The notes below the pieces were generated by a model. The model worked only from the letters and a program-made list of their open reading frames with translations, was not told the DNA's origin and made no database searches. 64,000 nucleotides of DNA from Pseudonocardia kunmingensis (lineage in GTDB: Bacteria > Actinomycetota > Actinomycetes > Mycobacteriales > Pseudonocardiaceae): positions 186,001-250,000 of the forward strand of contig NZ_VFPA01000007.1 of NCBI RefSeq assembly GCF_006716445.1. Direction: 5' to 3'. Positions 32,578 through 40,717 of the stretch are shown piece after piece; position 1 is the first letter of the stretch, and each line of letters starts with the position of its first letter. The position numbers were made by a program, and so were the translations under genes.

Positions 32578-33765
32578 ATGTCGCTGCAGCCCACCCGCGA
32601 GGACCGGTTCAGCTTCGGGCTCTGGACCGTCGGCTGGCCCGCCAACGACCCGTTCGGCACGGCCACCCGCCCCGCGCTGGACCCGGTCGAGTCCGTGCAC
32701 CGGCTGTCCGAGCTGGGCGCGTGGGGCGTGACCTTCCACGACGACGACCTCATCCCCTTCGGCACCGACGACGCCGAGCGCGACCGGATCATCGCGCGCT
32801 TCAAGGCCGCGCTGGCCGAGACCGGGATGGTCGTCCCGATGATGACCACCAACCTGTTCACCCACCCGGTGTTCAAGGACGGCGGCTTCACCAGCAACGA
32901 CCGCGGCGTGCGCCGCTTCGCGCTGCGCAAGGTGCTCCGCAACATCGACCTGGCCGCCGAGCTGGACGCCACCACCTACGTGTTCTGGGGCGGCCGCGAG
33001 GGCGCCGAGGTCGACTCCGGCAAGGACGTCGCCGCCGCGCTGGACCGCTACCGCGAGGGCATCGACACGCTCGCCGCGTACGTCAAGGAGCAGGGTTACG
33101 GCATCCGCTTCGCCATCGAGCCGAAGCCGAACGAGCCCCGCGGCGACATCCTGCTGCCCACGGCGGGCCACGCGCTCGCGTTCATCGCCGAGCTCGAGCA
33201 CGGCGACATCGTCGGCATCAACCCCGAGGTCGGCCACGAGCAGATGGCCGGGCTCAACTACACCGCGGGCATCGCGCAGGCGCTGTGGGCCGGGAAGCTG
33301 TTCCACATCGACCTGAACGGCCAGCGCGGCATCAAGTACGACCAGGACCTGATCTTCGGCCACGGCGACCTGCTCAACGCGTTCTCCACGGTCGACCTGC
33401 TGGAGAACGGCGCTCCCGGCGGGGGCCCGAAGTACGACGGCCCGCGCCACTTCGACTACAAGCCGCTGCGCACCGAGGACGTCGACGGCGTGTGGGCGTC
33501 GGCGGCGGCCAACATGAGGACCTACCTGATCCTCAAGGAGCGCGCGCTGGCGTTCCGCGCCGACCCCGAGGTGGCCGAGGCGATGGCCGTCTCCGGCGTG
33601 ACGGACCTGTCCAAGCCGACGCTGAACCCGGGCGAGACGGTCGCCGACCTGAAGGCCGACCGCTCGGCGTACGAGGACTTCGACGCGGTCAAGGCCGGTG
33701 AGCGCGGCTACGGATTCGTGCGCCTGGCGCAGCTGGCGCTGGAGCACCTCACCGGCGTCCGATGA
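32578..33765 (+). CDS. xylA: Xylose isomerase
   Basis: The 395-residue protein is a class I xylose isomerase of actinomycete type. FGLWTVGWPANDPFG is the N-terminal signature, WGVTFHDDDLIPFG carries the active-site His and Asp, VFWGGREGAEV follows, FAIEPKPNEP holds the metal-binding Glu and Lys, and NPEVGHEQMAG and LFHIDLNGQRGIKYDQD complete the metal site. I chose ATG 32578 (MSLQPTREDRF), preceded by AAAGGGG. An upstream ATG at 32554 overlaps the operator. It is first in the xylA-xylB-xylR operon and overlaps xylB by four bases. Confidence 0.96.
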   Translation: MSLQPTREDRFSFGLWTVGWPANDPFGTATRPALDPVESVHRLSELGAWGVTFHDDDLIPFGTDDAERDRIIARFKAALAETGMVVPMMTTNLFTHPVFKDGGFTSNDRGVRRFALRKVLRNIDLAAELDATTYVFWGGREGAEVDSGKDVAAALDRYREGIDTLAAYVKEQGYGIRFAIEPKPNEPRGDILLPTAGHALAFIAELEHGDIVGINPEVGHEQMAGLNYTAGIAQALWAGKLFHIDLNGQRGIKYDQDLIFGHGDLLNAFSTVDLLENGAPGGGPKYDGPRHFDYKPLRTEDVDGVWASAAANMRTYLILKERALAFRADPEVAEAMAVSGVTDLSKPTLNPGETVADLKADRSAYEDFDAVKAGERGYGFVRLAQLALEHLTGVR

Positions 33766-35162
33766 GCCTCGTCGCGGGGGTCGACTCGTCGACCCAGTCG
33801 TGCACCGTCGTGATCCGGGACGCCGCCACCGGCGCCCTGGTCCGGTCGGGCAGCGCGAAGCACCCCGACGGCACCGAGGTCGATCCCGCCGCCTGGTGGG
33901 ACGCGCTGCAGGCCGCCGTCGCCGACGCGGGCGGGCTCGACGGCGTCGAGGCGCTGGCCGTGTCCGGCCAGCAGCACGGGATGGTCTGCCTGGACGCCGC
34001 GGGCGAGGTGGTGCGTCCCGCGTTGCTGTGGAACGACACCCGGTCCGCGGGCGCGGCCGCCGACCTGGTCGCCGAGCTGGGCGCGAAGGAGTGGGCCGAG
34101 GCGACGGGACTGGTCCCGGTCGCGTCGTTCACGGCCACCAAGCTGCGGTGGCTCGCCGAGCACGAGCCCGAGCACGCGGCGGCGACGGCCGCGGTGTGCC
34201 TGCCGCACGACTGGCTCACGTGGAAGCTGCGCGGCACCGGTTCGCTCGCCGACCTGGTGACCGACCGCTCCGACGCCAGCGGCACCGGCTACTTCTCCGG
34301 CGTCACCGGGGAGTACCGGCTCGACCTGCTGGAACGCGCGTTCGGGCGGTCGGACGTGCGGTTGCCGCGCGTGCTCGGCCCCGGCGAGGCAGCCGGCCGG
34401 ACCCCGGACGGCGTGCTGCTCGGCCCCGGTGCGGGCGACAACGCCGGGGCGGCGCTCGGGCTCGGGGCCGGTCCCGGCGACGTCGTGGTGTCGCTGGGGA
34501 CGTCCGGGGTGGTGTCGGCGGTCAGCGCGACGCCGACCGCCGACGAGACCGGCATCATCGCCGGGTTCGCGTCCGCGACCGGGGACCACCTGCCGATCGT
34601 GGTCACGCTGAACGCCGCGCGGGTGCTCGACGCCGCGGCGCGGCTCCTCGGCGTCGACCACGCGGAGCTCTCGCGGCTCGCGCTGTCGGCACCCGCCGGT
34701 GCGGACGGGCTCGCGCTCGTGCCGTACCTGGAGGGCGAGCGCACGCCGAACCGCCCCGACTCGACCGGGGCCCTGCACGGGCTGACGCTGACCAGCTCCA
34801 CGCCGGCGCACCTCGCGCGGGCCGCCGTGGAGGGCCTGTTGTGCGGGCTGGCGGACGCCTTCGACGCGCTGGTCGCGGCCGGCGTTCCGGTGCGGCGGGC
34901 GTTGCTGGTCGGTGGGGCCGCCCGGTCGGATGCGGTGGCCCGCATCGCGCCCGCGGTGTTCGGCCGCCCGGTGCTGCGCCCGACCCCGGGCGAGTACGTG
35001 GCCGACGGCGCTGCCCGCCAGGCGGCCTGGGTGCTCTCCGGGGCCGAGGCCCCTCCGGAGTGGGCGGCCGCGGACACCGAGGTGTTCGAGGCCGAGCCGA
35101 CGCCGCGGGTCCGCGAGCGGTACGCCCAGGTCCGCGACCTGACGGCCCCGCGGCTCCCGTGA
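33762..35162 (+). CDS. xylB: Xylulokinase
   Basis: The 466-residue FGGY-family sugar kinase starts VAGVDSSTQSCTVVIRD, the nucleotide-binding phosphate-1 loop. ALAVSGQQHGMVCLDAAG and the catalytic Asp in GPGAGDNAGAALGLG are present, and VVSLGTSGVVSAV matches the adenosine region. It converts xylulose to xylulose 5-phosphate. The ATG overlaps the xylA stop (ATGA) and its own stop overlaps the xylR start (GTGA). Confidence 0.95.
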   Translation: MSLVAGVDSSTQSCTVVIRDAATGALVRSGSAKHPDGTEVDPAAWWDALQAAVADAGGLDGVEALAVSGQQHGMVCLDAAGEVVRPALLWNDTRSAGAAADLVAELGAKEWAEATGLVPVASFTATKLRWLAEHEPEHAAATAAVCLPHDWLTWKLRGTGSLADLVTDRSDASGTGYFSGVTGEYRLDLLERAFGRSDVRLPRVLGPGEAAGRTPDGVLLGPGAGDNAGAALGLGAGPGDVVVSLGTSGVVSAVSATPTADETGIIAGFASATGDHLPIVVTLNAARVLDAAARLLGVDHAELSRLALSAPAGADGLALVPYLEGERTPNRPDSTGALHGLTLTSSTPAHLARAAVEGLLCGLADAFDALVAAGVPVRRALLVGGAARSDAVARIAPAVFGRPVLRPTPGEYVADGAARQAAWVLSGAEAPPEWAAADTEVFEAEPTPRVRERYAQVRDLTAPRLP

Positions 35163-36388
35163 CCACGCCCGATGGCGACGAACGGCACTCTCGTCGGCTA
35201 GGCACCGACGAGAGTGCCGTTCGTCGGCGGTCGGGCGGGGGTGCGGCGGGACAGCACACGGTCCGGCGGCACAACCTCGCGCTCGTGCTCTCCGAGGTCG
35301 CCGGGCCGCAGCCGCTGTCGCGGGCCGGGGTCGCCGCCCGCACCGGGCTGACCCGGGGCACCGTGTCGTCGCTGGTCGAGGAGCTGATCGGGGCCGGTCT
35401 CGTCAGCGAGCTGGCCGCCACCCGCGGCGGCCCCGGACGGCCGGCCAGCCCGCTGCAACTCGACCCGCGGGGGCCCGCCGGGCTGGGCCTGGAGGTCGGC
35501 GTGGACGCGGTCGGCGCGTGCGTCATCGACCTCACCGGCGCGGTCCGCGCCCAGCGCACGGCGCCGTCCGACCACCGTGAGGACGCGCCGGACGCGGGCC
35601 TTCTCAGGGTCGCCGCCCTCGCCCGCGAGGTCGTCGCCGAGGCCGGGCTCCCGGTCGCCGCCGCGACCGTGGCGCTGCCGGGCGTCGTCAGCGCCGACGG
35701 GGTGCTCGAGCGCGCCCCCAACCTGCCGCGCTGGGTCGACGTCGCCGTCGGCGAGGCGTTGCGCGCCCGGCTCGGCGGCCTCCCGGTCCGCCCGGGCAAC
35801 GAGGCCGACCTCGCCGCCCTCGCCGAGCGGTGGGCGGGCGGGCCGCCCGACGTCGTCGTCGTCTCCGGCGGGATCGGCGTCGGTGCCGGCGTCCTCCTCG
35901 ACGGCAGGCTCTTCGCCGGTGCGGGCGGGCGGGCCGGCGAGATCGGCCACGTCGTCGTCGAGCCGGACGGGCGGGCCTGCCACTGCGGTGGCCGCGGCTG
36001 CCTCGAGACCGTCGCCGGGCTGGAGGCGCTGCTGCGCCGCGCGGGCGCCCCCGATCTGGACGCGCTCGCCGCGACGCACCCCGACGCCGTCCGCGCCGCG
36101 GGCCGCGCGCTCGGCATCGCGCTGGCCGGGGCGGTGCACCTGCTCGACGTGCCGGCCGTGGTGCTGGGCGGGGCCTACCCCCGCTGCGGCCCCCTGCTGC
36201 TCGACGCCGTGCGCGCCGAGCTCGACGCCCGGGTCTTCTCCCGGTCCCGCGTCGACGTGCGCTTCTCCACCCTCGGCCCGGACGCCGCCCTGCGCGGCGC
36301 GGCCACGACCGTGGTGCAGGAGGTCCTCGCCGACCCGGGAGCCCTGATCGCGGGGAACGGTGCCGGAGCGACCGAGCTGTCGTCCTGA
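35159..36388 (+). CDS. xylR: ROK family transcriptional repressor, probable XylR
   Basis: The 409-residue protein has an N-terminal winged helix (RRHNLALVLSEVAGPQPLSR, then TGLTRGTVSSLVEELIGAGL) and a ROK domain with GLEVGVDAVGACVIDLTG, the zinc motif CHCGGRGCLE (about residue 280) and GVVSADGVL. It likely represses xylAB until xylose binds. The only in-frame start upstream of the winged helix is GTG 35159, overlapping xylB. Residues about 7-23 are encoded by palindrome family D, so a repeat is translated inside this protein unless a non-standard start is used. Confidence 0.88.
   Translation: MTTPDGDERHSRRLGTDESAVRRRSGGGAAGQHTVRRHNLALVLSEVAGPQPLSRAGVAARTGLTRGTVSSLVEELIGAGLVSELAATRGGPGRPASPLQLDPRGPAGLGLEVGVDAVGACVIDLTGAVRAQRTAPSDHREDAPDAGLLRVAALAREVVAEAGLPVAAATVALPGVVSADGVLERAPNLPRWVDVAVGEALRARLGGLPVRPGNEADLAALAERWAGGPPDVVVVSGGIGVGAGVLLDGRLFAGAGGRAGEIGHVVVEPDGRACHCGGRGCLETVAGLEALLRRAGAPDLDALAATHPDAVRAAGRALGIALAGAVHLLDVPAVVLGGAYPRCGPLLLDAVRAELDARVFSRSRVDVRFSTLGPDAALRGAATTVVQEVLADPGALIAGNGAGATELSS
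35176..35226. repeat. Palindromic repeat family D, copy 1, inside xylR
   Basis: Perfect 22-base arms, beginning CGACGAACGGCACTCTCG on the left, surround a seven-base loop CTAGGCA. The element starts 13 bases after the xylB stop and lies within the 5' end of the xylR reading frame. A second copy is at 53042-53090. It could form a strong RNA hairpin that reduces xylR expression relative to xylAB. Confidence 0.88.
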
Positions 36389-36418
36389 TCGGTTCCAGCG
36401 GCAGCGGCGCGAACGCGT

Positions 36419-36561
36419 GACTCGCCGTGTCGGAACGGGAGACTCACCCTGTCCGAACGGGAGACTCGCCGTGTCCGAACGGGAGACTCGCCGTGTCCGA
36501 ACGGGAGACTCGCGGGGTGGGGGGCAAACCTTCCGGCGAGTCTCCCGTTTCGGCAGGGTGA
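36419..36561. repeat. Palindromic repeat family C, copy 3 with four 22-bp tandem units
   Basis: Four tandem 22-base units of the form GACTCGCCGTGTCCGAACGG-GA begin at 36419, 36441, 36463 and 36485. The inverted partner CGGCGAGTCTCCCGTTTCGG lies at 36534-36553. The inverted part can pair with any forward unit; the best match spans 36444-36471 and 36534-36561. The block sits between convergent xylR and the DUF5666-like gene. It is not a CRISPR: units are contiguous with no spacers. Confidence 0.85.
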
Positions 36562-36584
36562 AAGCCCCGTTCGGGCCGGGGCCG

Positions 36585-37325
36585 TCAGGACGCCCGGGGC
36601 AGGATCCGGATGCCGTCCGCGCGGATGGAGGAGGCGTCGGCGGTGCCGGTGAGCACCACGACGTCGCCGACGGCCGGCTTCTGGGACAGTGCCGCCACGT
36701 CGGCCGTGACGGTGAGGCCCTCCACCGAGGTCACGGTCGCGGTGGTGCCGGTGAGCGCCGTGACCGTGCCGGTGACGCTCGCCTGCGGGGTCCACACCGA
36801 GTCGGCCGTGGCGGCGTCGCCGGTGCCCTCGATCTCGACGACCACGCGCTCGCCGGTCTGCAGGTCGCCCAGCGCGCTGTTGGACGGGCCGCCGACCTCG
36901 GTGTCGCGGTCGGTGCGCAGGGTGCGCGGGCCGGCGCCGTCGACGTTCACGACGAGCGAGCCGTCGGCCACCGACGCGACGGTGCCGATGACCACCGGGT
37001 CGTCGCCGAAGCCGAACCCGCGGGGTCCGGGGGCGTCATCGTCATCGCGATCGTCGTCGCGGTCACCGCGGTCGTCGTCGCCCCAGCGGCCCGGGCCGCC
37101 CTCGCCCCACGGACCGCGCTCCACGGGGGAGGACCAGCCGGCCCGGTCGAAGCCGGGCCCGAAGCGGCCGCGGTCGTCGTCCGGCCAGAGGACGGCGGCG
37201 GTGACGCCGGCGATCACCACCAGGGCGGCGACGACCGCGGTGATCACGACGCCGCGACTGCGCAGCCGCGAGCGCCAGGGAGGGCGCTGCGTGGTCTGCG
37301 TGGTGGGCGGTTCGGTGCTGCTCAT
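36585..37325 (-). CDS. DUF5666-like membrane-anchored protein, probable target of adjacent two-component system
   Basis: The 246-residue protein starts at ATG 37325 behind GGGGAG. One membrane helix (RGVVITAVVAALVVIAGVTA, about 29-50) is followed by an acidic, Gly/Arg/Asp-rich linker with RGDRDDDRDDDD. The C-terminus has two beta repeats with IGTVASVADGSLVVNVDG and VTGTVTALTGTTATVTSVEG, matching the DUF5666 pattern of small OB-like units. It is probably displayed outside the membrane. Divergent promoters with duplicated CTGAAG boxes link it to the RR/HK pair. Confidence 0.75.
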   Translation of the reverse strand: MSSTEPPTTQTTQRPPWRSRLRSRGVVITAVVAALVVIAGVTAAVLWPDDDRGRFGPGFDRAGWSSPVERGPWGEGGPGRWGDDDRGDRDDDRDDDDAPGPRGFGFGDDPVVIGTVASVADGSLVVNVDGAGPRTLRTDRDTEVGGPSNSALGDLQTGERVVVEIEGTGDAATADSVWTPQASVTGTVTALTGTTATVTSVEGLTVTADVAALSQKPAVGDVVVLTGTADASSIRADGIRILPRAS

Positions 37326-37381
37326 CTGCTGCTCCCCTCGGAGGTGTGCGTTCTCGTCCCCACCGACGCTGCGCCGCGTTC

Positions 37382-37426
37382 CTGAAGGCGACCTGAAGCT
37401 CGCCGACACCTTCAGCCGATCTTCAG
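37382..37426. promoter_or_regulatory. Two OmpR-type response-regulator boxes between divergent genes
   Basis: CTGAAG is repeated at 37382 and 37393, and CTTCAG at 37410 and 37421. Both pairs have an 11-base period with five-base spacers, the layout bound by OmpR/PhoP-type regulators, and the two pairs face each other. They sit in the 135-base region between the DUF5666-like gene and the response regulator, so either or both may be controlled. Confidence 0.75.
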
Positions 37427-37460
37427 GCGAGGTGGCGCGGGCGCCGGGAGAATGGGTGGC

Positions 37461-38138
37461 GTGACCGCGCGCGTGCTGGTGGTGGAGGACGCCGAGGCGA
37501 TCCGCTCCGGCGTGGTCGCCGGCCTCACCGAGGCCGGCTTCGGCGCCGCAGGGCGCGTCGACGGCCGCGGCCTCGAGGACGACCTCGCGACGTTCCGCCC
37601 GGACCTGGTCGTGCTCGACGTGATGCTGCCCGGCCGCGACGGCTTCGCCCTGCTGGACGTGGTGCGCAGGCACAGTGACGCGGGCGTGGTGATGCTGACC
37701 GCGCGCGACGCCGTCGACGACCGGCTGCGCGGCCTGCACGGCGGCGCCGACGACTACGTGGTGAAGCCGTTCGCGCTGGCCGAGCTGGTCGCGCGGGTGA
37801 CGGCGGTGCTGCGCCGGATGGGTCGCACGCCCTCGACGGTCGCGGTGGGCGACCTGGTCGTCGACGCGGCGGCGGGCACCGTGCTGCGCGGCGGCGCGCC
37901 GGTGGAGCTCACCGCCACCGAGCTGCGGCTGCTGGACTACCTCGCCGCGCAGCGCGGCCGCGTCGTGAGCAAGGGGCAGATCCTCACCCGGGTCTGGGGG
38001 TACACCGACTACGACCCCAACCTCGTGGAGGTGCACGTCTCGGCGCTGCGCCGCAAGCTCGGCGAGCCCCGGCTGGTGCACACCGTGCGGGGGCTCGGGT
38101 ACGTCCTGCGCACCGACGGTGACGAGGCGCCCGCATGA
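37461..38138 (+). CDS. OmpR/PhoB family response regulator
   Basis: The 225-residue protein has a receiver domain with acidic Glu9/Asp10, phospho-acceptor Asp53 (VVLDVMLPG), Thr80 and Lys102 (DDYVVKPFA), and a C-terminal winged helix (LTATELRLLDYLAAQRGRVV to VHVSALRRKLG ... TVRGLGYVLR). The GTG at 37461 is preferred; an ATG nine bases upstream is too close to the GGGAG site. It overlaps the histidine kinase by four bases. Confidence 0.93.
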   Translation: MTARVLVVEDAEAIRSGVVAGLTEAGFGAAGRVDGRGLEDDLATFRPDLVVLDVMLPGRDGFALLDVVRRHSDAGVVMLTARDAVDDRLRGLHGGADDYVVKPFALAELVARVTAVLRRMGRTPSTVAVGDLVVDAAAGTVLRGGAPVELTATELRLLDYLAAQRGRVVSKGQILTRVWGYTDYDPNLVEVHVSALRRKLGEPRLVHTVRGLGYVLRTDGDEAPA

Positions 38139-39544
38139 CGGCCCCGCTCAGGACGGTGTCGCTGCGCCGCCGCGTCACGGTGCTCAGCCTCACCGTGCTC
38201 GCCGCCGTGCTGCTGGTGGTCGGGGTCCTGACCGACGTCGTGTTCAGCGCGCAGATCCGCAACGAGCTGCGCGAGCAGCTCGACGTGCGGGCCGCCCTCG
38301 CCGGGCAGCTCGTCGCGCAGGGGGTCCCGGCCGCGGAGGTGGCCCGCCGGGTGGAGGCGCCGGGCATCCGCGCGGAGGTCGTCGCCGCCGACGGCACCGT
38401 CTACGAGGGCGACCCGGACGACGACGACCGGTGGTCCGGGCCGCCGTGGCGCGGCGGGCAGCCGGACGCCGAGCGCGACGACGGCTGGTGGGACGACTCC
38501 CGCGACGGCGACGGCGACGGCCGCGACGGTGACCGCGACGACGACCGCGACGCGCAGGTGCTCGCGCAGCCGCTGGCCGACGGCTCGCAGCTCACGCTCG
38601 TGGCGAGTGGTGGCCCGGTGAGCGGTGCCCAGCAGCTGCTGCGCCGCACGCTGTTCGTGCTGAGCCTCGCGGCGCTGGCGGTGGCCGGGATCGTCACGCT
38701 GCTCACCACGCGCGTGGCGCTCGCGCCGCTGGACGCGATGACGGCGGTGGCGCGCTCGATCACCGGCGGGAACCGCGGGCGGCGGCTGGCCCCCGCCCGG
38801 ACCGACACGGAGCTGGGCCGCACGGCCGCGGCGTTCGACGCCATGCTCGACGAGCTGGAGGGCGCGGAGGCCACCGCGCGGGCGGAGGAGGCCCGGACCC
38901 GGCGGTTCGTCGCCGACGCCGCCCACGAGCTGCGCACGCCGCTCGCCGGGGTGCAGGCGGTCGCCGAGGCGGCGATGGCGCCGGACATGCCCGTCGAGGA
39001 GCGCGAGCGGCTGCACCTGTTGCTGCTGCGGGAGAGCCGGCGCGCGGGCCGGCTGGTGGACGACCTGCTGGTGCTCGCGCGGCTCGACGCGGGCCTCGAG
39101 CTGCGCCGCGAGCCGGTGGACCTGCGGGAGCTCGCCCGCGCCGAGGCGGAACGGGCGCAGCTGCTCGCGCCGGACCAGCGGGTGGAGGTGTCCGGCGACG
39201 CGGTGCCCGTGGCCGGTGATCCCTCGCGGCTCGCCCAGGTGCTGGGCAACCTGCTCGACAACGCCCGCCGCCACGCCGGTCCGGGCTCGGTCGCCGTCAC
39301 CGTGTCCGCGGGCGACCCGGCCACCGTGCTCGTCGCCGACGACGGCCCGGGCGTACCGCCCGGGGACCGGGAGCGGATCTTCGACCGGCTCGTGCGCCTC
39401 GACGAGGCCCGCGGCGGCGACGGGGGCGCCGGGCTCGGGCTCGCGATCGCCCGGGGCATCGCGCGTGCCCACGGCGGCGACCTGCGCTGCGTCGACCCGC
39501 CGTCCGGGCGCGGCGCGACGTTCGCGCTGACCCTGCCGTCGTGA
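38135..39544 (+). CDS. Sensor histidine kinase
   Basis: The 469-residue kinase has two membrane helices (about 14-37 and about 170-190) around a sensor loop of about 130 residues that contains an Asp-rich stretch (DGDGDGRDGDRDDDRD). A HAMP region, phospho-acceptor His264 in DAAHELRTPLAG, and an HATPase with NLLDNARRHAG, VADDGPGVP and GGAGLGLAIARG complete it. The Asp-rich sensor resembles the acidic linker of the divergent DUF5666-like protein. Cation or charge sensing is possible but unproven. The TGA stop lies inside palindrome family A copy 2. Confidence 0.93.
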   Translation: MTAPLRTVSLRRRVTVLSLTVLAAVLLVVGVLTDVVFSAQIRNELREQLDVRAALAGQLVAQGVPAAEVARRVEAPGIRAEVVAADGTVYEGDPDDDDRWSGPPWRGGQPDAERDDGWWDDSRDGDGDGRDGDRDDDRDAQVLAQPLADGSQLTLVASGGPVSGAQQLLRRTLFVLSLAALAVAGIVTLLTTRVALAPLDAMTAVARSITGGNRGRRLAPARTDTELGRTAAAFDAMLDELEGAEATARAEEARTRRFVADAAHELRTPLAGVQAVAEAAMAPDMPVEERERLHLLLLRESRRAGRLVDDLLVLARLDAGLELRREPVDLRELARAEAERAQLLAPDQRVEVSGDAVPVAGDPSRLAQVLGNLLDNARRHAGPGSVAVTVSAGDPATVLVADDGPGVPPGDRERIFDRLVRLDEARGGDGGAGLGLAIARGIARAHGGDLRCVDPPSGRGATFALTLPS

Positions 39545-39580
39545 GTGGATACGAGTGCTGGAGCACTCGTATCCACTCAC
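39541..39580. repeat. Palindromic repeat family A, copy 2
   Basis: GTGAGTGGATACGAGTGCT and AGCACTCGTATCCACTCAC form 19-base perfect arms around GG. The element overlaps the stop codon of the histidine kinase and ends six bases before the stop of the convergent channel gene. It differs from copy 1 (15468-15507) only in the loop region. Confidence 0.88.
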
Positions 39581-39586
39581 GGGCTC

Positions 39587-40654
39587 TCAATCCTCGTCGG
39601 GCAGCGTGACCTTCCTGATGTAGAGCAGCCGGTCGCCGCGCTCGAGGGCGTCGACGGCGGAGGCGTCCACGCGGAACAGGTCGTCGCCGCGCACCACGCC
39701 GAGCACGATGTCGGCCAGGTGCCGCGGCGACCCCCCGACCTCGGACTCCTCCACCTCCCGCTCGCTGATCGCGAACCCGGCGTCGGGGGTGAGCAGGTCC
39801 TCCACCACCTCCACGACGCTCGGCGTGGTGGTCGCCATGCCGAGCAGCCGGCCGGCCGTCTCCGCCGAGACGATCACCGAGTTGGCGCCGGACTGGCGCA
39901 GCAGGTGCACGTTCTCCGACTCGCGCACGGAGGCGACGATCCGGACGTCCGGGGCGAGCTCGCGCGCGGTGAGGGTGACCAGCACCGCGGTGTCGTCTCG
40001 GTTGGTGGCCACGACGATGGCGGCCGCTTGCTGCAGCCCGGCGATCCGCAGCACGCTCGACCGGGTGGCGTTGCCGGTGACCGTGACCAGCCCGAGCGCC
40101 GACGCGGCGTCGAGCTGGGTGCGGTCGGTGTCGACGACGACGATGTCCGAGGGCTCTGCGCCGTCACCGAGCAGCGTCTCGACGGCGGCGCGCCCCTTCG
40201 TGCCGTACCCGACGACGACGGTGTGGTTGCGCACGTGGCGGCTCCAGCGGTCGATGCGAACGGCCTGCCGGGAACGCTCGGTGAGCAGTTCCACCGTGGT
40301 CCCGACCAGCACGATGAGGAACAGCAGCCGCAGCGGCGTGATGACGATCGTGGTCAGCAGCCGCGCCTCGGGCGTGACGGGCACGATGTCGCCGTAGCCG
40401 GTGGTCGACAGCGACACCGTGGCGTAGTAGAACGCGTCGCCGAGCGAGATCGGGGTGTCGCTGTTGTTGTCGACGTACCCGTCGCCGCCGAGCCACACGA
40501 CGATCGCGGCGGCGGCCAGGGCGGAGAACGCGGTGACCACCCGGCGCAGCAGGGCGACTGCCGGGCTGGCGCCGGTCTCGGGCATGCGGATGAGACCGAC
40601 CAGCGACGGGTCGGCGAGCGGCCGGCGCTTCGTCCGACGCTGATCCGTCACCAC
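39587..40654 (-). CDS. Potassium channel with TrkA-N/RCK domain
   Basis: The 355-residue protein has two membrane helices (about 38-54 and 98-122) enclosing the K+ selectivity filter SLSTTGYGDIVP (about 81-92), then an RCK/TrkA-N NAD-binding domain starting HTVVVGYGTKGRAAVETLLG and a short TrkA-C-like tail. It is a ligand-gated potassium channel subunit (tetramer). In mycobacteria the equivalent gene (Rv3200c) lies between nudC and adnB, as it does here if insertions are ignored. Confidence 0.92.
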   Translation of the reverse strand: MVTDQRRTKRRPLADPSLVGLIRMPETGASPAVALLRRVVTAFSALAAAAIVVWLGGDGYVDNNSDTPISLGDAFYYATVSLSTTGYGDIVPVTPEARLLTTIVITPLRLLFLIVLVGTTVELLTERSRQAVRIDRWSRHVRNHTVVVGYGTKGRAAVETLLGDGAEPSDIVVVDTDRTQLDAASALGLVTVTGNATRSSVLRIAGLQQAAAIVVATNRDDTAVLVTLTARELAPDVRIVASVRESENVHLLRQSGANSVIVSAETAGRLLGMATTTPSVVEVVEDLLTPDAGFAISEREVEESEVGGSPRHLADIVLGVVRGDDLFRVDASAVDALERGDRLLYIRKVTLPDED

Positions 40655-40717
40655 GGGCGGGAGAGTAGCCGCCGGGTCCCGGCCCCCGCGCGGCGACCGG
40701 CGGTGCCGCCACGATCG

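Noticed and set aside
36419..36506. Four tandem 22-base repeats as a possible CRISPR array
   Set aside because: The units are contiguous with no spacers, only four in number, and have an inverted partner; no cas genes are nearby.
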